From: Pohlia nutans
Taxonomy: Eukaryota > Streptophyta > Bryopsida > Bryales > Mniaceae
DNA length: 64,000 bases
NCBI GenBank assembly: GCA_022496805.1
Contig: CM040101.1
Coordinates: 10,418,501-10,482,500 of the forward strand
Direction: 5' to 3'
Shown: positions 46,186-58,083 of the stretch, piece after piece
Layout: every line of letters starts with the position of its first letter
Position numbering within the stretch: the stretch's first letter is position 1
Made by a program: the position numbers and the translations under genes
The notes under the pieces: generated by a model
Databases searched by the model: none
Told to the model about the DNA's origin: nothing
Seen by the model: the letters and a program-made list of their open reading frames with translations, nothing else

Positions 46186-47455
46186 CAATGATCCTTAATT
46201 TATAAAAGAAAGTAACAGCAGAGAAATTTGTATTTAAGGTGAATTTATTTTTAAAGTTTAATTTATAAATCAAATAAAATTTCTTTGATAATTAAATTGA
46301 CCTTGAATAGGCTTTAAAAATACTAAAATTTAACTTTCTAGAACAATGTTCAATGCATTGTATACATTTTAATTTGACGATAAATGTTATAATTTAACAA
46401 AATTTGATTATATATATATATATAAATTTAACTTTGTTTTTTTTAAGGTTTTAGGGTATCCTAAAAACAAGAATAAAATATCAAATCATTTAGCATAATT
46501 GGGAAATAATATTTCAATAATGATAAATTGATTGTAAATTCTATATAATAAATGAGATAATCTTAATTGAAGTGAAAATAAATGAAATTATGTAATAAAA
46601 TGAAGAATATACATAATAATTACAATAAGAGTTATCATTTTATTTCTACAAAAAAACATGTGTAGAATTTGAATCTACATATAAAAATAAAAACCAATGC
46701 TTGTAAAAATCATCAATATGACAATTTGAATCTCCATATTATCATAGCTTTACATATGTGATAAAATCTATATACTAGTGTTGAATGAAATACACATAAA
46801 TAGAGCATGCCAATTTCTTTTGGAAATTGTAAGTAGTTTTTGCCGAATTTCACATAAATTATTTTTTGAAATTGCCAAAATGTTAAAAAATTACCATTTC
46901 TTCACATCTTAATATCATTTGAGTAATCGAGTGTGAGTTTTGGAGGAAGAAAGAATTGGTCTTGTGATCAAATTCATTCTAAGTCACTCCCAAATGATAT
47001 AGGATAAGAACTTGCAAGCCCGTGTGAATTCTCACTACATTATATTTTTCAGTAGAATTTGGTGCACAATTGAGCATAGAAAAAGATCTTATTTTGAAAT
47101 ATTTTGAACTAAGAAAAGCTAGAAGGCCAAGTCATCTTGCACCTCCAAAAAGAATTTTGTGATTTGAAGTTTTTATGAATGAGATATGGACAAATTTCAG
47201 TAAGGTATGAAGAATGTGCATGAGTTGAATGATAAGAAAATGTCTTGTGATCAGACTTTCGAGGCTCAATTGTGCATAGTAGACTAACTTATTTTGAGTA
47301 CTGATCAACAAAGAATAAATTTCACAATCAAGCAATCTTTGACCTCCAAAAAGAATTTTATGATTTGGAGTTTTTATGCTTGAGTTATGCACATTTTTGT
47401 AAAGGAGTTTAACCGGTTAACTTTAAAGCAATTGTCCTACTTTGTCCTATCCAAG
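46186..47455. other. AT-rich intergenic, no gene identified
   Basis: It contains a diverged direct duplication: CACCTCCAAAAAGAATTTTGTGATTTG (47140 region) recurs as GACCTCCAAAAAGAATTTTATGATTTG (47341 region), with ATGAGTTGA and TTGAGCATAG blocks shared. No gene model. Confidence 0.45.
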
Positions 47456-47472
47456 AATGAGACCCCACGGGC

Positions 47473-47680
47473 GGGGGGGGGGGGGGGGGTGTTGAACTTA
47501 GCTCTTGTTTTCTTGACTATCTCTTGTAACAAGCTCAATTCCTCATTGGTGTGGGGTAATTTTGATCTTCGGCACCGTTGAAATTAAAAAAGATTTGCGT
47601 CGCTTTCGTATGAAAAAAGGATCAATAAAATTGCACAATCTTTGAGAAAATGCCACCGTTGAGAAGATTAATGGAATTCA
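47473..47680 (+). repeat. Poly-G-headed repeat, copy 1
   Basis: A run of 17 G (47473-47489) is followed by about 190 bp (TTGAACTTAGCTCTTG... CCACCGTTGA) that recurs at 50805-50985 behind a run of 27 G. Confidence 0.85.
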
Positions 47681-47689
47681 TTTGGGGTA

Positions 47690-49675
47690 TTTTGTTCATG
47701 TGCTAAATTCGGTCTATTCAAAGTGCTCCAAAAAAATTAGATTTTTTACCATGCGTATAGATCATCATTTTGAACATGTGCAAAATACTTCACGTAATTC
47801 GAAGGTGTGAAAAGGAAGATACAAGGGTCTCAAGTGACGCCGAGATAGCCTCCTTGCAACTCAAAAAAATCACCAAAAATCGCACACTTTAAGAAATTTC
47901 AATCATCAAGTACCGATGGATTCAGCTCTCATAAAGAGCCAGATTCTCTTAAGTTTGGGCAGGTACCTATGTTGTCAAATTTGAACAGGGAACGATTTAT
48001 ACGAATATAATTTATTGTTTCAATGTGATCTTGGGAGAAAGAGTTATGTCATCCAAAATACAGTTTTGGAGAAATTTGGCAGCTATAAAAAACATTAAAA
48101 CTCTTAATTATGTAAAAATAAAATAGAATTCTATAGATTATGTTTACATTTACATGAAAACCTTCGATTCATTGATAGATAGATAGAAACTCTGGTCTTC
48201 TTTCGAGGCCTTGGTAAGATCGCCAAGTCATGAGTTTTGCGGTTGGTTGGTGAAGGACTATATATCACAACTATGTGATCCGAGTTCGATTTCCATTGGG
48301 TCCGTTTGAGCAGTAATGAATATACATGATTTGGTGTTGCTAGTGAGTTTAGGGTAGGCAAGAAAGTTGTAACAACCAACCGGCCCCATCCTACCTTCCT
48401 GAGACAAGTGTTTGCGCAGAGCTACCATAAAAATAGCAAAAATATATAAATAGTGGTCTTCACTACTATCCCTCTTTTTGCTATTTTATTCTATTTATTC
48501 TACAAGTAGTGGTTAGTTATTTTCTATTTGTCTTTTATGAAGTATGATTAATTTGGCATGGTGTATAGCAATGGTGTTAATTGCTTCGAATGTGTTTTTA
48601 ATTGTTAGAAGCAATTTCAAGCCTCCATTGGGCTGCGGGTTTAGCCAAAACTACCATGCACAATAATTAATTAAAAAAATAAGCTAATTTAAATTTTTTT
48701 AAATAAAATATGTCTTGGCCAAGTTTGGGACACGTCTGATTGAATTTTTTCTTAAATTTTAATTTTAAATAATAATAATAATATTTCAATAATGTTTAAT
48801 ATTTTAATATTTTTTCATTGATAAATTAATTTTTTATCTTTTTGCCTGAATTTTATTTTATTTTTATTCATTTTTGTGCATGAGGTGTTGGCTGAACTTG
48901 CAGCCTTCTAGAGGCGTGAAATTGCTTATAATATGGAGGTTTGAGATAGTTTGAATTTTGTTTCAAGGTGAATCATTGAGGAAATTTGTGTTGTTCCACG
49001 AGTGCCAACCGTGATGACTATGGGTGGGTCTACTTTTCAACCTTGGGGAATGATGCTATTGATTAATGGTTGATATTTTTGGATTTTATTATCTATGGTT
49101 TTTGTGGGAATCTGTCATTAGTGTATTGTATAAATTCAATAAATTTATATTGTGAGGTTGTCTTTTGGATTTAGTGGTGGGTCATTTTGGTATAGGAGTC
49201 CTTTGACGCATATTATATCTAGTGTAATCTCTAAATGACAGAGGGAGTAAGGGCAAAACCTAGATATTGTATAAAATGTTAATTCTGCAACTTTGATGAA
49301 GTTTGGTCCAAAAGAAAAAAATGAGAAGCATGAAATTTAGTAATTATTTGTATAGTCAAAATTTCAAAAATGTTTTAGATACTCATTTAATGAATTTAGA
49401 AGCATTTACCATTTAATATTCACCAAATTTTAAAATTCTATTTTTAGAATCTGAAATGTGATACAATTGGTTAAAACTAGACGTTTTATTCTAAAATTCA
49501 AAATAGCAAATTTTTAAAGGAGAGAACATCATTAGTTTCCCGAAATAGTAAAATTTATAACAATAGGACAATATTGAGGTCCTTGTTTTTGAAAAAATCT
49601 CCTCGGAGAAGTTTAACTGAGATCAACATGATGCAAATTGGGTTGGAAAGTAGACTTGATTTCGTATTTGAGAAT
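47690..49675. other. Intergenic, no gene identified
   Basis: AT-rich with isolated open frames. The minus-strand frame 48379-48131 (82 codons) has no recognisable motif. Nothing else can be supported. Confidence 0.35.
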
Positions 49676-49677
49676 AT

Positions 49678-49757
49678 TTTATATATATTATATATATATA
49701 TATTATATATATATATATTTATATATATTATATTTATATATATATATATATTTATTT
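49678..49757. repeat. TA-rich microsatellite
   Basis: About 80 bp of TATATTATATATAT-type repeats. The hydrophobic Ile/Tyr open frames on both strands across it are repeat artefacts. Confidence 0.9.
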
Positions 49758-49799
49758 TATTTTTTTCATCCTGGATAACCCGTAAAAAAAGGGCAACAA

Positions 49800-49829
49800 C
49801 CATAAAATGGTCATTTGGTCACTTATGGG
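49800..49829. mobile_element. Right end of a TTAA-type element
   Basis: GGTCACTTATGGG followed by TTAA (49830-49833) resembles the GGTCACCTAGGCACTAAAGGG ends of family E. The left end was not identified. Confidence 0.4.
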
Positions 49830-50764
49830 TTAAATCCGGCTGTGCCCTGGTATTGTGTTGTCCACATCTAGAAGGCATGAGCCATGTGGGTACGGTGTTT
49901 TCTTGTAGGTTGTTATTAAATGTGCCTGCATTCGTAAAAATGTAGCATCTTGATTTTTGTAATGATAAAATTAGTTTTTTTAAATTCTCATACTGCTTTG
50001 TTATGTCTTTTCGCTCTAAGGGCATGAATATGATGTTGGTTACATTTGAGGAGTACTTGGAGCCATGTATCTGCATCAAAGGAGTTACATATGGGACATG
50101 TGCTCGGGCATGTGATTGATGGAAATCCTTCTATGCCAAAAACTAGTTGTTTTTTTAGCATTTCCCATCGATTGAAATTTTAAGAGGCTTGTTTTTTGTG
50201 AGTTTGTTATTGCAAGGTTCGACCAAAATTCATTGGATAGATCGTTGTCTATATCGGGGTTCATTGTCCATTTGTTAATGTTGGGAATCTTTCTGCCATT
50301 ATTTCTCAATTGTTTTCACAATCGTATTTGGTGATGTATATTTCAAGACATATAACAAGGCCTTTGTCATGTCGTTTTCTTGGTTCAGGCCGCGAGTCTT
50401 TTTGGAAGTAGTATGGTGTAGTAAGTGCAAATTCATATGATTTGGCAGCAAATTTGTATTCTTTTTTGGTGCCAACTTTTGCAAGTTTGTTTGCTAATTC
50501 ATTTCTGTCAACGTTGGCATGTGCTTTAGCTTTATATAACGTGCAAAAGTTTTTGAACGTAACTTAAAGTTAATATGAATGAAATAAATATAGAAATTTC
50601 TAGATGGAAACATCATTTCCCAATAGTCTAAATGTTAAATAATTTAAAGTATGTCTAAGAATTCTTTGCCAAATTGCCTTCACTATCACAAACAAACCAT
50701 CTGCAAACCACAAAATAAAAATTTAAAACAATTCCAGGTATAATATAGATACATTAATCCTTAA

Positions 50765-50985
50765 CCCCTAAAGGACCGGGGGGGGGGGGGGGGGGGGGGG
50801 GGGGTTGGGATTGTTGAACTTAGCTCTTGTTTTCTTGACTAGCTCTTGTAGCAAGCTCAATTCCTCATTGGTGAGGGGTAATTTTGACCGTTGAAATTAA
50901 ATAAGACTTATGTAGCTATTTTATGAAAAAAAGATCAACAAAATTGCACAATTTTTGAGAAATGCCACCGTTGAAAAGATTGATA
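50765..50985 (+). repeat. TTAA-type left end fused to poly-G repeat, copy 2
   Basis: TTAA (50761-50764) then CCCCTAAAGGACC, then 27 G (50778-50804), then the same about 180-bp sequence as after the 47473 G-run. It shows the G-run at a junction between a MITE terminus and another repeat. Confidence 0.75.
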
Positions 50986-51480
50986 AAGTAATCGAAAGTA
51001 GAACAAAATTTTAGACTCTTTTATTTTAAAGAATTTTAAGACATAAAATTGTCTTAGGAAATATAAAATATTCAAATAGAGTCTAAAGATCGAATGTTGC
51101 ATGGAACCACCTTTACAATAAACTCAAAAAAGTAAAAGTAAAAATAGATATGGAACTGATACTAGCGGAAATACATTGTAAAATAAATAAATAGAGTACT
51201 ACACATCAAAAGTCAAAGAAAGTAAATGTAAAATATAATTGGTAAAAGTAAAAGTAAAACAAAATTTAATTATTGTATAGTTTTAAAATAAGTAAATTAA
51301 TAAAAGTGAAAGTTAAAGTAAAAGAAAGTGTTTTAAAAAATCCTATTAACATCATTCTTAACATCATATTATATACAAATCATTTTCTTAAAGTTTTCAT
51401 ATTTTCAGAGTTTTCATAGATTTCATATTTTGACTACTTTGAGCACTTTCAACTAATTTCATCAGTGTTTGTTGTGATAC
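50986..51480. other. AT-rich flank of the 167-aa ORF
   Basis: Loose AAAGTAAAAGTAAAA-type repeats at 51125-51335, then T-rich sequence up to the ATG at 51482. I see no clear promoter element. Confidence 0.4.
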
Positions 51481-51481
51481 A

Positions 51482-51985
51482 ATGGCAAGAACTAAAGCAA
51501 CGGAACAAGCTTTAAAGAAGAAAAGAAAGTTAGAGGAAGAAAAGAAATTACAACGGCTTGCTTTGAAGAAGAAAAGAACATTAGATGACGTAAAGACTTT
51601 TCTACGGCAAGTGACAAGTGAGAAACTTGATCCGCAAGAAATCGAGGCATATTGGGATCCAAAGTATTTTGCAGATATTACCAAAAGTTGTAAAAACGAG
51701 TGTAAAAATAAATGTACTGAAAATTGTTTCGATGTTACAAAATCACGCAAAGCATTGGAGAAATATGGCTCTAATAATGAGGAAAACAAGTTTGTTTCTA
51801 CCTTGTCAAAATCACCTTCAGAATTTGTCAACACAGAACTCACTTTGAGCCTTCAATCAAATTGCAAACAAATTGATCATGCACATGATCATCAATCCAA
51901 TTTGTCTTCAATAAAAGGTAAAGAAGTTGAAGACTCGGAGGCTGATTTTGAAGATGAAGAAACAAGACTTAAGTTAGGTCTTTAG
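51482..51985 (+). CDS. Hypothetical nuclear-type protein with two LxLxL motifs (167 aa, intronless)
   Basis: An uninterrupted 168-codon frame in AT-rich DNA. The N-terminus is strongly basic and predicted helical (ALKKKRKLEEEKKLQRLALKK, residues 10-30), a plausible nuclear localisation signal. A Cys cluster (CKNECKNKCTENC) lies near residues 70-82. Towards the end are ELTLSLQ and the C-terminal LKLGL, both of the LxLxL type known as EAR repression motifs, with an acidic stretch between. I recognise no family. The MARTKAT start resembles histone H3 only by its first residues. Against it: no splice support and no visible homologue. It could be a lineage-specific gene or a chance frame, but the length and ordered composition favour a real or recently real gene. 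Confidence 0.5.
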   Translation: MARTKATEQALKKKRKLEEEKKLQRLALKKKRTLDDVKTFLRQVTSEKLDPQEIEAYWDPKYFADITKSCKNECKNKCTENCFDVTKSRKALEKYGSNNEENKFVSTLSKSPSEFVNTELTLSLQSNCKQIDHAHDHQSNLSSIKGKEVEDSEADFEDEETRLKLGL

Positions 51986-52316
51986 CATTTTTGATATTAA
52001 GGATGTGATTTAGAAAATAATGAAAGGTTCCCATTGACAACTAGAAAACAACACAAATGTATTTCATTATTTTGATAATTTACTTCTCTTTGAAATGCAC
52101 CGACATAGGCCCAAATCAACTCAAATTAGTGTCTAAAGTTTTCCCACAAGCTAGGATTATTCTATTTATGAAATAGAATGAAACGGAAAATCAGCTGCCA
52201 CCACAATCTGCTGGCTCAGTCCATCATGGGTTAAGCTCAATAATTGATTGCACTTCAAACGAGCTCCAGCCAGCATTATAGCATTTGACTGACTCTATGG
52301 GTACACAGCAGATAAC

Positions 52317-52540
52317 AACCCCGTTCACACTAACAATCTACACTCGAAGTAAACAAAACGAATAATAACCCCGTTCACACCAATAATCTACCCTCGAAGT
52401 AAACGAAATAAATACTCGCCCCATTCACACGAATATTCTACAGTCGAAGTAACAGAAATAAACAATATCCCCGTTCACACACGGATAGTCTACGCTCGAT
52501 GTAAATGAACTAGATAATAGCCCTGTTCACACAAGGAGTG
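52317..52540 (+). repeat. 50-bp minisatellite in the SAR1-B promoter
   Basis: CCCCGTTCACAC (with variants) recurs at about 52319, 52369, 52419, 52469 and 52522, about 50 bp apart, each followed by AATCTAC(A/C)CTCGAAGTAAA. It ends where the duplicated SAR1 arm begins. The SAR1-A arm has a single matching motif near 3110-3122. Confidence 0.85.
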
Positions 52541-54975
52541 CGGCTAGTGAGGCCCTTACTGGCTCGGTCTTCGCCCCGCCGTGTGTTTGTTGTGCTGGCT
52601 ACTTCTGCTGCGTTGTTCGTTCGTTGTGGAGCTCCTCGTGCGGAGCCTCCAAGGCTTTCAGTTCCTCGCAGGAGAGCTTGGCACAAGACTTCTCTCTCAT
52701 TGTTCCTTTTCTGCTATTGACAAGGAAGTTAAGCGCGGTCGTTGCAAGCGCGCGGCGCTGGGCGTGGGGGGAGCGTGGGGGTTGCTCCGGCCACGATGTT
52801 TTTGTTCGACTGGTTTTACAGTGTGCTGGCCACCCTAGGGTTATGGCAGAAGGAGGCCAAAATCTTGTTTCTGGGCTTGGACAACGCCGGCAAGACGACC
52901 CTTCTCCATATGCTCAAAGACGAGGTACAGACGCTTGCGCTTGAAGAAATTCGTGTGGGGAGTGTAGGGTAAGGGTCGGCGTTGTGCGAGTGGTTGAGAG
53001 ACAGGGTGCAGGGACGAGGTTCTTGAGTAGAGGGGAAGATCCGGTGGTGGAGATAGCCGGAACTGATGTTATTGTTCTTTTGTTGTGCACACGGGCGTTA
53101 CTTTGCGTGCCGTTTTGTTATCGAGCGTTAGGTGGACGAAGTGATGTGGCCTTTGATACATGTGCGATTGAGTTTATGGACGCGATCTGGTGCAGGGATC
53201 GGTGCTTTTTTGTTAGTGAGAGGAAGTGATCATTGAATTATAATATTTGGTTTGTTTGTGACAAAAGTGATGTGGGTGTGGCGATGTAGAGGTTGGCTCA
53301 GCACCAGCCGACGCAATATCCGACATCGGAGGAGTTGAGCATTGGAAAAATTAAGTTCAAAGCGTTCGATCTTGGGGGTCACCAGATCGCGAGACGAGTG
53401 TGGAAGGATTACTATGCCAAGGTGATTTTCTCTCTCTTATGTGTTTATTTTTAGATGTGTAGGGTTATGGGACGTCACAGCGGAGATGGATAGTGGCACG
53501 CTGGGACGAAGGATCTGGCACGCGGCTTTCGTAGAGTTGCAATTTTAATTTTCAATTTTTTTCCTTTTTTCATGGGTAAAGGTTCGAAGATAGTGCTTTG
53601 AAACCTTTGGGTCGGTAATTGGTGCAGAGACGGTGGACATGTCGATAAAGCTGGGTTGGGTTGGGCAATTGATCGTTTAAGTGTGGTTGTATGCTTAGTT
53701 AGGGTTACAGACGACACAGTTACGACATGCTTGCCGGGCCTTAGAATTTCGTGTGTACGTGCATGCTTGGCCTTAAGATTTCATGTTTAGGTTTTAGGTT
53801 GTGGTGGCCCGTCACGCATTCGTTGTTTATCCAGGTTAAGTTGCAGAGTGATGGTGACACTAACAGAATCGGAATGCAGCATGCACCATAAGCCCGGAGC
53901 ATTCTAGGGGTTTTAATTTGCATTTCTTGGGATGTGATGTGCACTGGAGAAGGAAATCAGGTCGAGCACTGTCGGACGCAAGGCTGACAATGTGTGCACG
54001 ATGGTACAGGTGGACGGCATAGTGTACTTAGTGGATGCAGCGGACAAAGAGAGGTTTTCGGAATCGAAGAAGGAACTTGATGCTCTTTTGTCAGACGACT
54101 CGCTGGCACAGGTGCCTTTCTTGATTTTGGGAAACAAGATCGACATCCCTTACGCAGCTTCGGAAGACGAGTTGCGGTATTCGTTGGGTCTGAGCAACTA
54201 CACCACAGGCAAGGGCAAGGTGAATCTCGGGGAGACCAACATGAGACCTATCGAGGTGTTCATGTGCAGTATCGTTCGAAAGATGGGGTACGGCGAGGGC
54301 ATCAAGTGGATGTCCCAGTACATCAAGTAGACAGAAGACATTGGCCTGAAGCTGACAAGATGTGGAAGCTGCAGGTTGTGGTGGATTTGATGCGCGGTTG
54401 GCGTTTAGAGGTGGTAGGTTGTACTGAGATTGATGTGCAGTATGATGGTGGGGTTGAGAATGGTGAGTGGATAGAGATTGTAGACGTGACATAGTATTAT
54501 TTAGGACAGTCCGATCCGCGGATGTTAGACCGTTACAGTAGTAGTGGCATTGGCATGCACGGCGAGGGGATGGTGCAGGTGGCGGGTCGGTGGAGATGGC
54601 TTTAGAAGTAAGGATGTTTTTTAGCTCTTGCATACGGAAGACCAGTTTGTGGAAGCCTTCCAGGTGCATGTCGTGGTTCTTCGCAGTATTACAGATCCAG
54701 CTGCTTAGGGTGGTTTAGTAATCGCAGAAGGAAGACGGGTGCAGCAGTTGGGCTGTCCAACATCTGTTTAGCCATTCGATCACGCTTTTCAACCAATCTG
54801 TAAAGTCTATTGTTTTCCGTGACACACATGGCAATCGTTGAGTGGTGTGTTGAGGTGGCGACGGGTTGCCGAGGCAAGTGTGGTGCAGTATTTGAATATG
54901 TATTGTGAGAGTTCCGTGTGGGTTGCATGATTGATGGTGTTGATTGTATTTGAGGAAAGTGGGATTCATTTTCGC
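52526..54975 (+). repeat. Inverted segmental duplication, arm B (contains SAR1-B)
   Basis: Reverse-orientation match to 680-3122, including promoter-proximal blocks (GTGCTGGCTACTTCTGCTGC, GGAGCTCCT), exons, introns and 3' region. The intron sequences are easily aligned, with scattered substitutions and small indels. Confidence 0.85.
52796..54330 (+). CDS. SAR1: SAR1 small GTPase, copy B (COPII coat)
   Basis: Coding exons 52796-52924, 53290-53421 and 54010-54330 give 193 aa, with phase-0 GT-AG introns at the same places as copy [14 protein letters not shown] (His74) and NKID (Asn129) are intact. The product equals copy A except Tyr151 for Phe151. The role is that of SAR1: GTP-dependent recruitment of Sec23/24 to ER exit sites. 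Many silent changes separate the copies while the protein is almost unchanged, which indicates selection on this frame. Its promoter differs from copy A by the 50-bp minisatellite. Upstream in-frame sequence contains TTG, not ATG, so 52796 is the start. Confidence 0.95.
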
Positions 54976-55355
54976 AGTTCTCTGCCTACGGAGCAGGAAG
55001 CAACGACGATGTTTCTGAGGACAACGTGGGAAAGGTGGGTTTTCATTCACCGACGACGTTATGATTGGAAGGTTGGAACTAATAGAGAGCCCGTTGGCAG
55101 TCAAGCAAGGAGTGAATTGGTTGTGTACGTGGGCACACGCTTTGACTGCCGTGTACTTTCCAGCCTGTGAGCGTCCAGATGGATCTCAGAAGGTCATGAA
55201 CAGACGAACAGACCAAGTCATGCATGCCATGCTTGCATTGGAACTTGCCGTCCTGGACTAACCATCTGACTGGGCTTGGCGGGTATATAATGTATTGTAT
55301 ACTGTATATGTCATCCAGTGAACAGGGATTGTAGAGTGTTGAGATGACTCGGCAA
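54976..55355. other. Flank of duplication arm B, no gene identified
   Basis: Sequence past the end of the SAR1 duplication. A plus-strand frame (55061-55261) reads TGPV/TDQVMHAMLALELAVLD-like sequence in its last third but has no recognisable domain. Confidence 0.35.
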
Positions 55356-55359
55356 TTAA

Positions 55360-55899
55360 CCCTTTAATGTCCCGATTCAACACTGTTTTCAAAGAAGCGT
55401 TATAAAATGTTTGATGAAAACCAAAAATGGGGTTGATGGTCAAAGCAAAGTTGTAAATGTCAATGTGAAGATCACATCTGTATGGTTGGATTTATTCTAT
55501 TTTTATTTAATGTTTTTAAATTAATTTTGCAAGGTTTTTTCTTGAAATTCCATTTAAAATCCCAAAGTAGCACAAAAAAACTTAAAAATATGGTAATGAA
55601 ATTGGAATAACATGCACTACAAGATGGTATGGTTTCCATTATTTGATTCTACTTATTTTGGAAAATGATATTTAAGGTCTCACTTTTTGAACTAAGAATG
55701 AAATTTGACATAAACCAATTCTGTTGTTTTTCTAAAAATCATAATAACCTATTTTGAAGATCCAAACAATACGAAGGATAGTCAACTTGCTCAAGAACCA
55801 AGAGAAATTTTGGTGGATAAAAACTGTCCAATTTGGATGAGAATCTAGCAGTTTCAATTTGTGCGTCGTCCACATAGTGGTCGTTGGTGCGTTAATGGG
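55360..55899 (-). mobile_element. TTAA-type MITE, family B (540 bp)
   Basis: TTAA is at 55356-55359 and 55900-55903; the ends are CCCTTTAATGTCCCG and GGTGCGTTAATGGG. Collinear with 9046-9584 and inverted relative to 6045-6584, with the same length. Confidence 0.88.
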
Positions 55900-56014
55900 T
55901 TAACGGTACATCATAGTAGTGTTTTTTTTCTGTGGCTATATATCGCCAACTTGCTATTTGAAAAATGGGCTTGCTATGTTGCTATGAGAAAAATTGGGTA
56001 AACAAATAGGGTAT

Positions 56015-56054
56015 ATCCCCATCAACCCTATACGGGTTGGTTGGGCCTTTAGGG
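56015..56054 (-). mobile_element. Right end of a TTAA-type element, family G
   Basis: GGGTTGGTTGGGCCTTTAGGGG mirrors the left end of 63447 (CCCCTAAAGCCCCAACCAACCC). The flank is TAAT instead of TTAA, so the site has decayed or shifted. The other end was not found. Confidence 0.5.
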
Positions 56055-56720
56055 GTAATAATAATTAGAGATTATGTTATTTTCAGCATCCCCTTTTATT
56101 TTCTAACTTCTTTTTTTGGCATTTTTATAAAACTATGTAATTTTTGACAGTTATAGAACAATTCCACAAAATTAGGAAAGTAACTATAAGATCTTGAAAT
56201 TATGGATCTTGAAGTTAAGTTTATTAACATCAACTTCAAAAACTTCAAACCCTATTAAGATTTTTAAGTTAAAATTTGCAATAAATTTCTTAAGGATTTT
56301 TTTCACAAGGAAGTTTGTGACTAAAAAATTCTCTAAAATTGAACATACTTATTTAAGGCCAAATGAATTTTGAAATCACTTCTAAATCAAATTATATACA
56401 AGAATTAATTTATAAACTTAAATGTATCAGCATAAGTGAGTTATTAGGTTTTTTTTAGTGAAGAGGGGTCTTGATATAAAACTTGAACACTATAGAACTG
56501 GTAAATTTTCTTACAAAATATTACAAAATTTACATTCAAATACAAACAATCCCTTGCATTCAAGATTGCATCATAAAAATTCAGATCTTAAATTCTATTG
56601 CCAAAACAAATATATTATTTGGCACCTTACTTTTGAGCCCCTTGGCATTGTTGTGTAAAATGAGCTAAAATTAAACTAAGGCAATCATTGATTAAAATTG
56701 AGTTAAGAGATGTTTAAGAT
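56055..56720. other. AT-rich intergenic, no gene identified
   Basis: Two overlapping frames near 56460-56660 are open by chance in T/A-rich sequence. No domain, splice or repeat structure was recognised. Confidence 0.4.
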
Positions 56721-56725
56721 ATTAA

Positions 56726-56972
56726 CCCTTAAAGGACAAATTATTTCCCACAGGCTTACTTTTGTAAGAATCTTTGAAAAAACTATTGATGTAGTCCACC
56801 AGTTTTCAATTGGTAAATCACGTTAGAGATCATCAAAGCTTCTAATTAAAGGTGATACTTTACACTTTTTCTTATCACCTTATATAACAATTGATTGAAT
56901 AATATTGCTAATGAATTTTTAAATTTTGATTGTACAAGTACAAAATGTCAATTTTCACACATTGTCTTTTAA
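56726..56972. mobile_element. TTAA-type MITE with a second element at its right terminus
   Basis: TTAA (56722-56725) precedes CCCTTAAAGGACAAATT. The opposite end ATTGTCTTTTAA is the partial reverse complement, but is broken at its internal TTAA by CCCCTAAAGGACC (from 56973). That is the start of another element. The right end of the second element is not clear (a candidate is TAGGGGGTTTGA near 57487). Confidence 0.55.
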
Positions 56973-58080
56973 CCCCTAAAGGACCAAGAAGTCCAAATTG
57001 GATCTCATGTTTTTTCATCAATTTCAAATAAGTTTAATGTGGAGGCGATTTCTTCTTGTTCAAATATATTTGTATTTTGACCAACACATACAATGTTCTT
57101 CATTGATTCTAGTGATGTTAAATTTGGCTTCGTCTTAAATATATTTTTCACAATGTAATTGATTGAATTTGTCATTTTAAAACCATGAGTCCTTGATCAA
57201 TCAGGGACAATTCAATGTGAAGGTGTCACCTATCTAAATTCTATAAAATAGATATTATACACTCAAACTTCTTTTAAGGCAATAATACTTATGACCGAGA
57301 CACCTCCAAGAACCATGTCATAGACTGCCACTAAAACCATAGACTGCCACTGAAACCATGTTGTAAACTCACCTTAATTTATTATTTGAAAGACTAGTGT
57401 CAACCAATCGGCTTTTTGCATTTTCACTATTTTGGGTAGAGTGGTGGAACAATTCATATACCTATTATCAATTTATGATAAGTCTAAGGCACAAGTAGGG
57501 GGTTTGACAAGCTTTCCACTTTGAAAAATTGTAGAAAATTTTCAATTTGGTAAAAAAAAAATGGAATCACTTCATCTCTTCATGATTTCTTTTTCTCCTT
57601 GATCAAACTCCCATTTCTAAGATGCAAAACACCTTATCTTCTAGGTTAATGATAGTTCTACCTAAATCTAACCACCGTTAGTCCCAACTTTTACACTATG
57701 ACATAATTTGACAATGTCAAAGTGTGCAGGATATTCTAGAATGTCAGTGTAGAGAGGGTCATTATAAAGAGGTTTGAGTGTAGAGTGTAATTTCTTGAGA
57801 GCCTCTGTTTATGGACCTCTTACTTCACCTTCGATCAAGCACTTCAAACAGGCATGACAAGACCATTTTGGGGCAGCATCACGAAAACAGAGAGCATGTT
57901 TCAACAAGTACATGTTTTTTTCTCTCTACAAAACCGATTAAACAACAGCAATCCATCACCTCAAGAACTTACAACCACTAACAAATCCTTGTGACATGCT
58001 TGCTTTCTCTCTCTCTCTCCAATAGTACCAAGTAAGTTCCCAAGGAAAACAGCTGGTTAGATGGCCTAGTGAAATGCATT
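56973..58080. other. MITE start and 3' flank of the HR-like gene
   Basis: It begins with a TTAA-type element start, followed by AT-rich sequence without recognisable genes. The last 300 bp probably contain the 3' UTR of the minus-strand gene ending at 58084. A short CT run (TCTCTCTCTCTC) lies near 58007. Confidence 0.4.
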
Positions 58081-58083
58081 CAA

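Noticed and set aside
49555..49945. Hydrophobic Ile/Tyr-rich open frames on both strands
   Set aside because: They are translations of a TA microsatellite.
51482..51502. Histone H3-like start MARTKAT
   Set aside because: The similarity stops after a few residues; no histone fold sequence follows.
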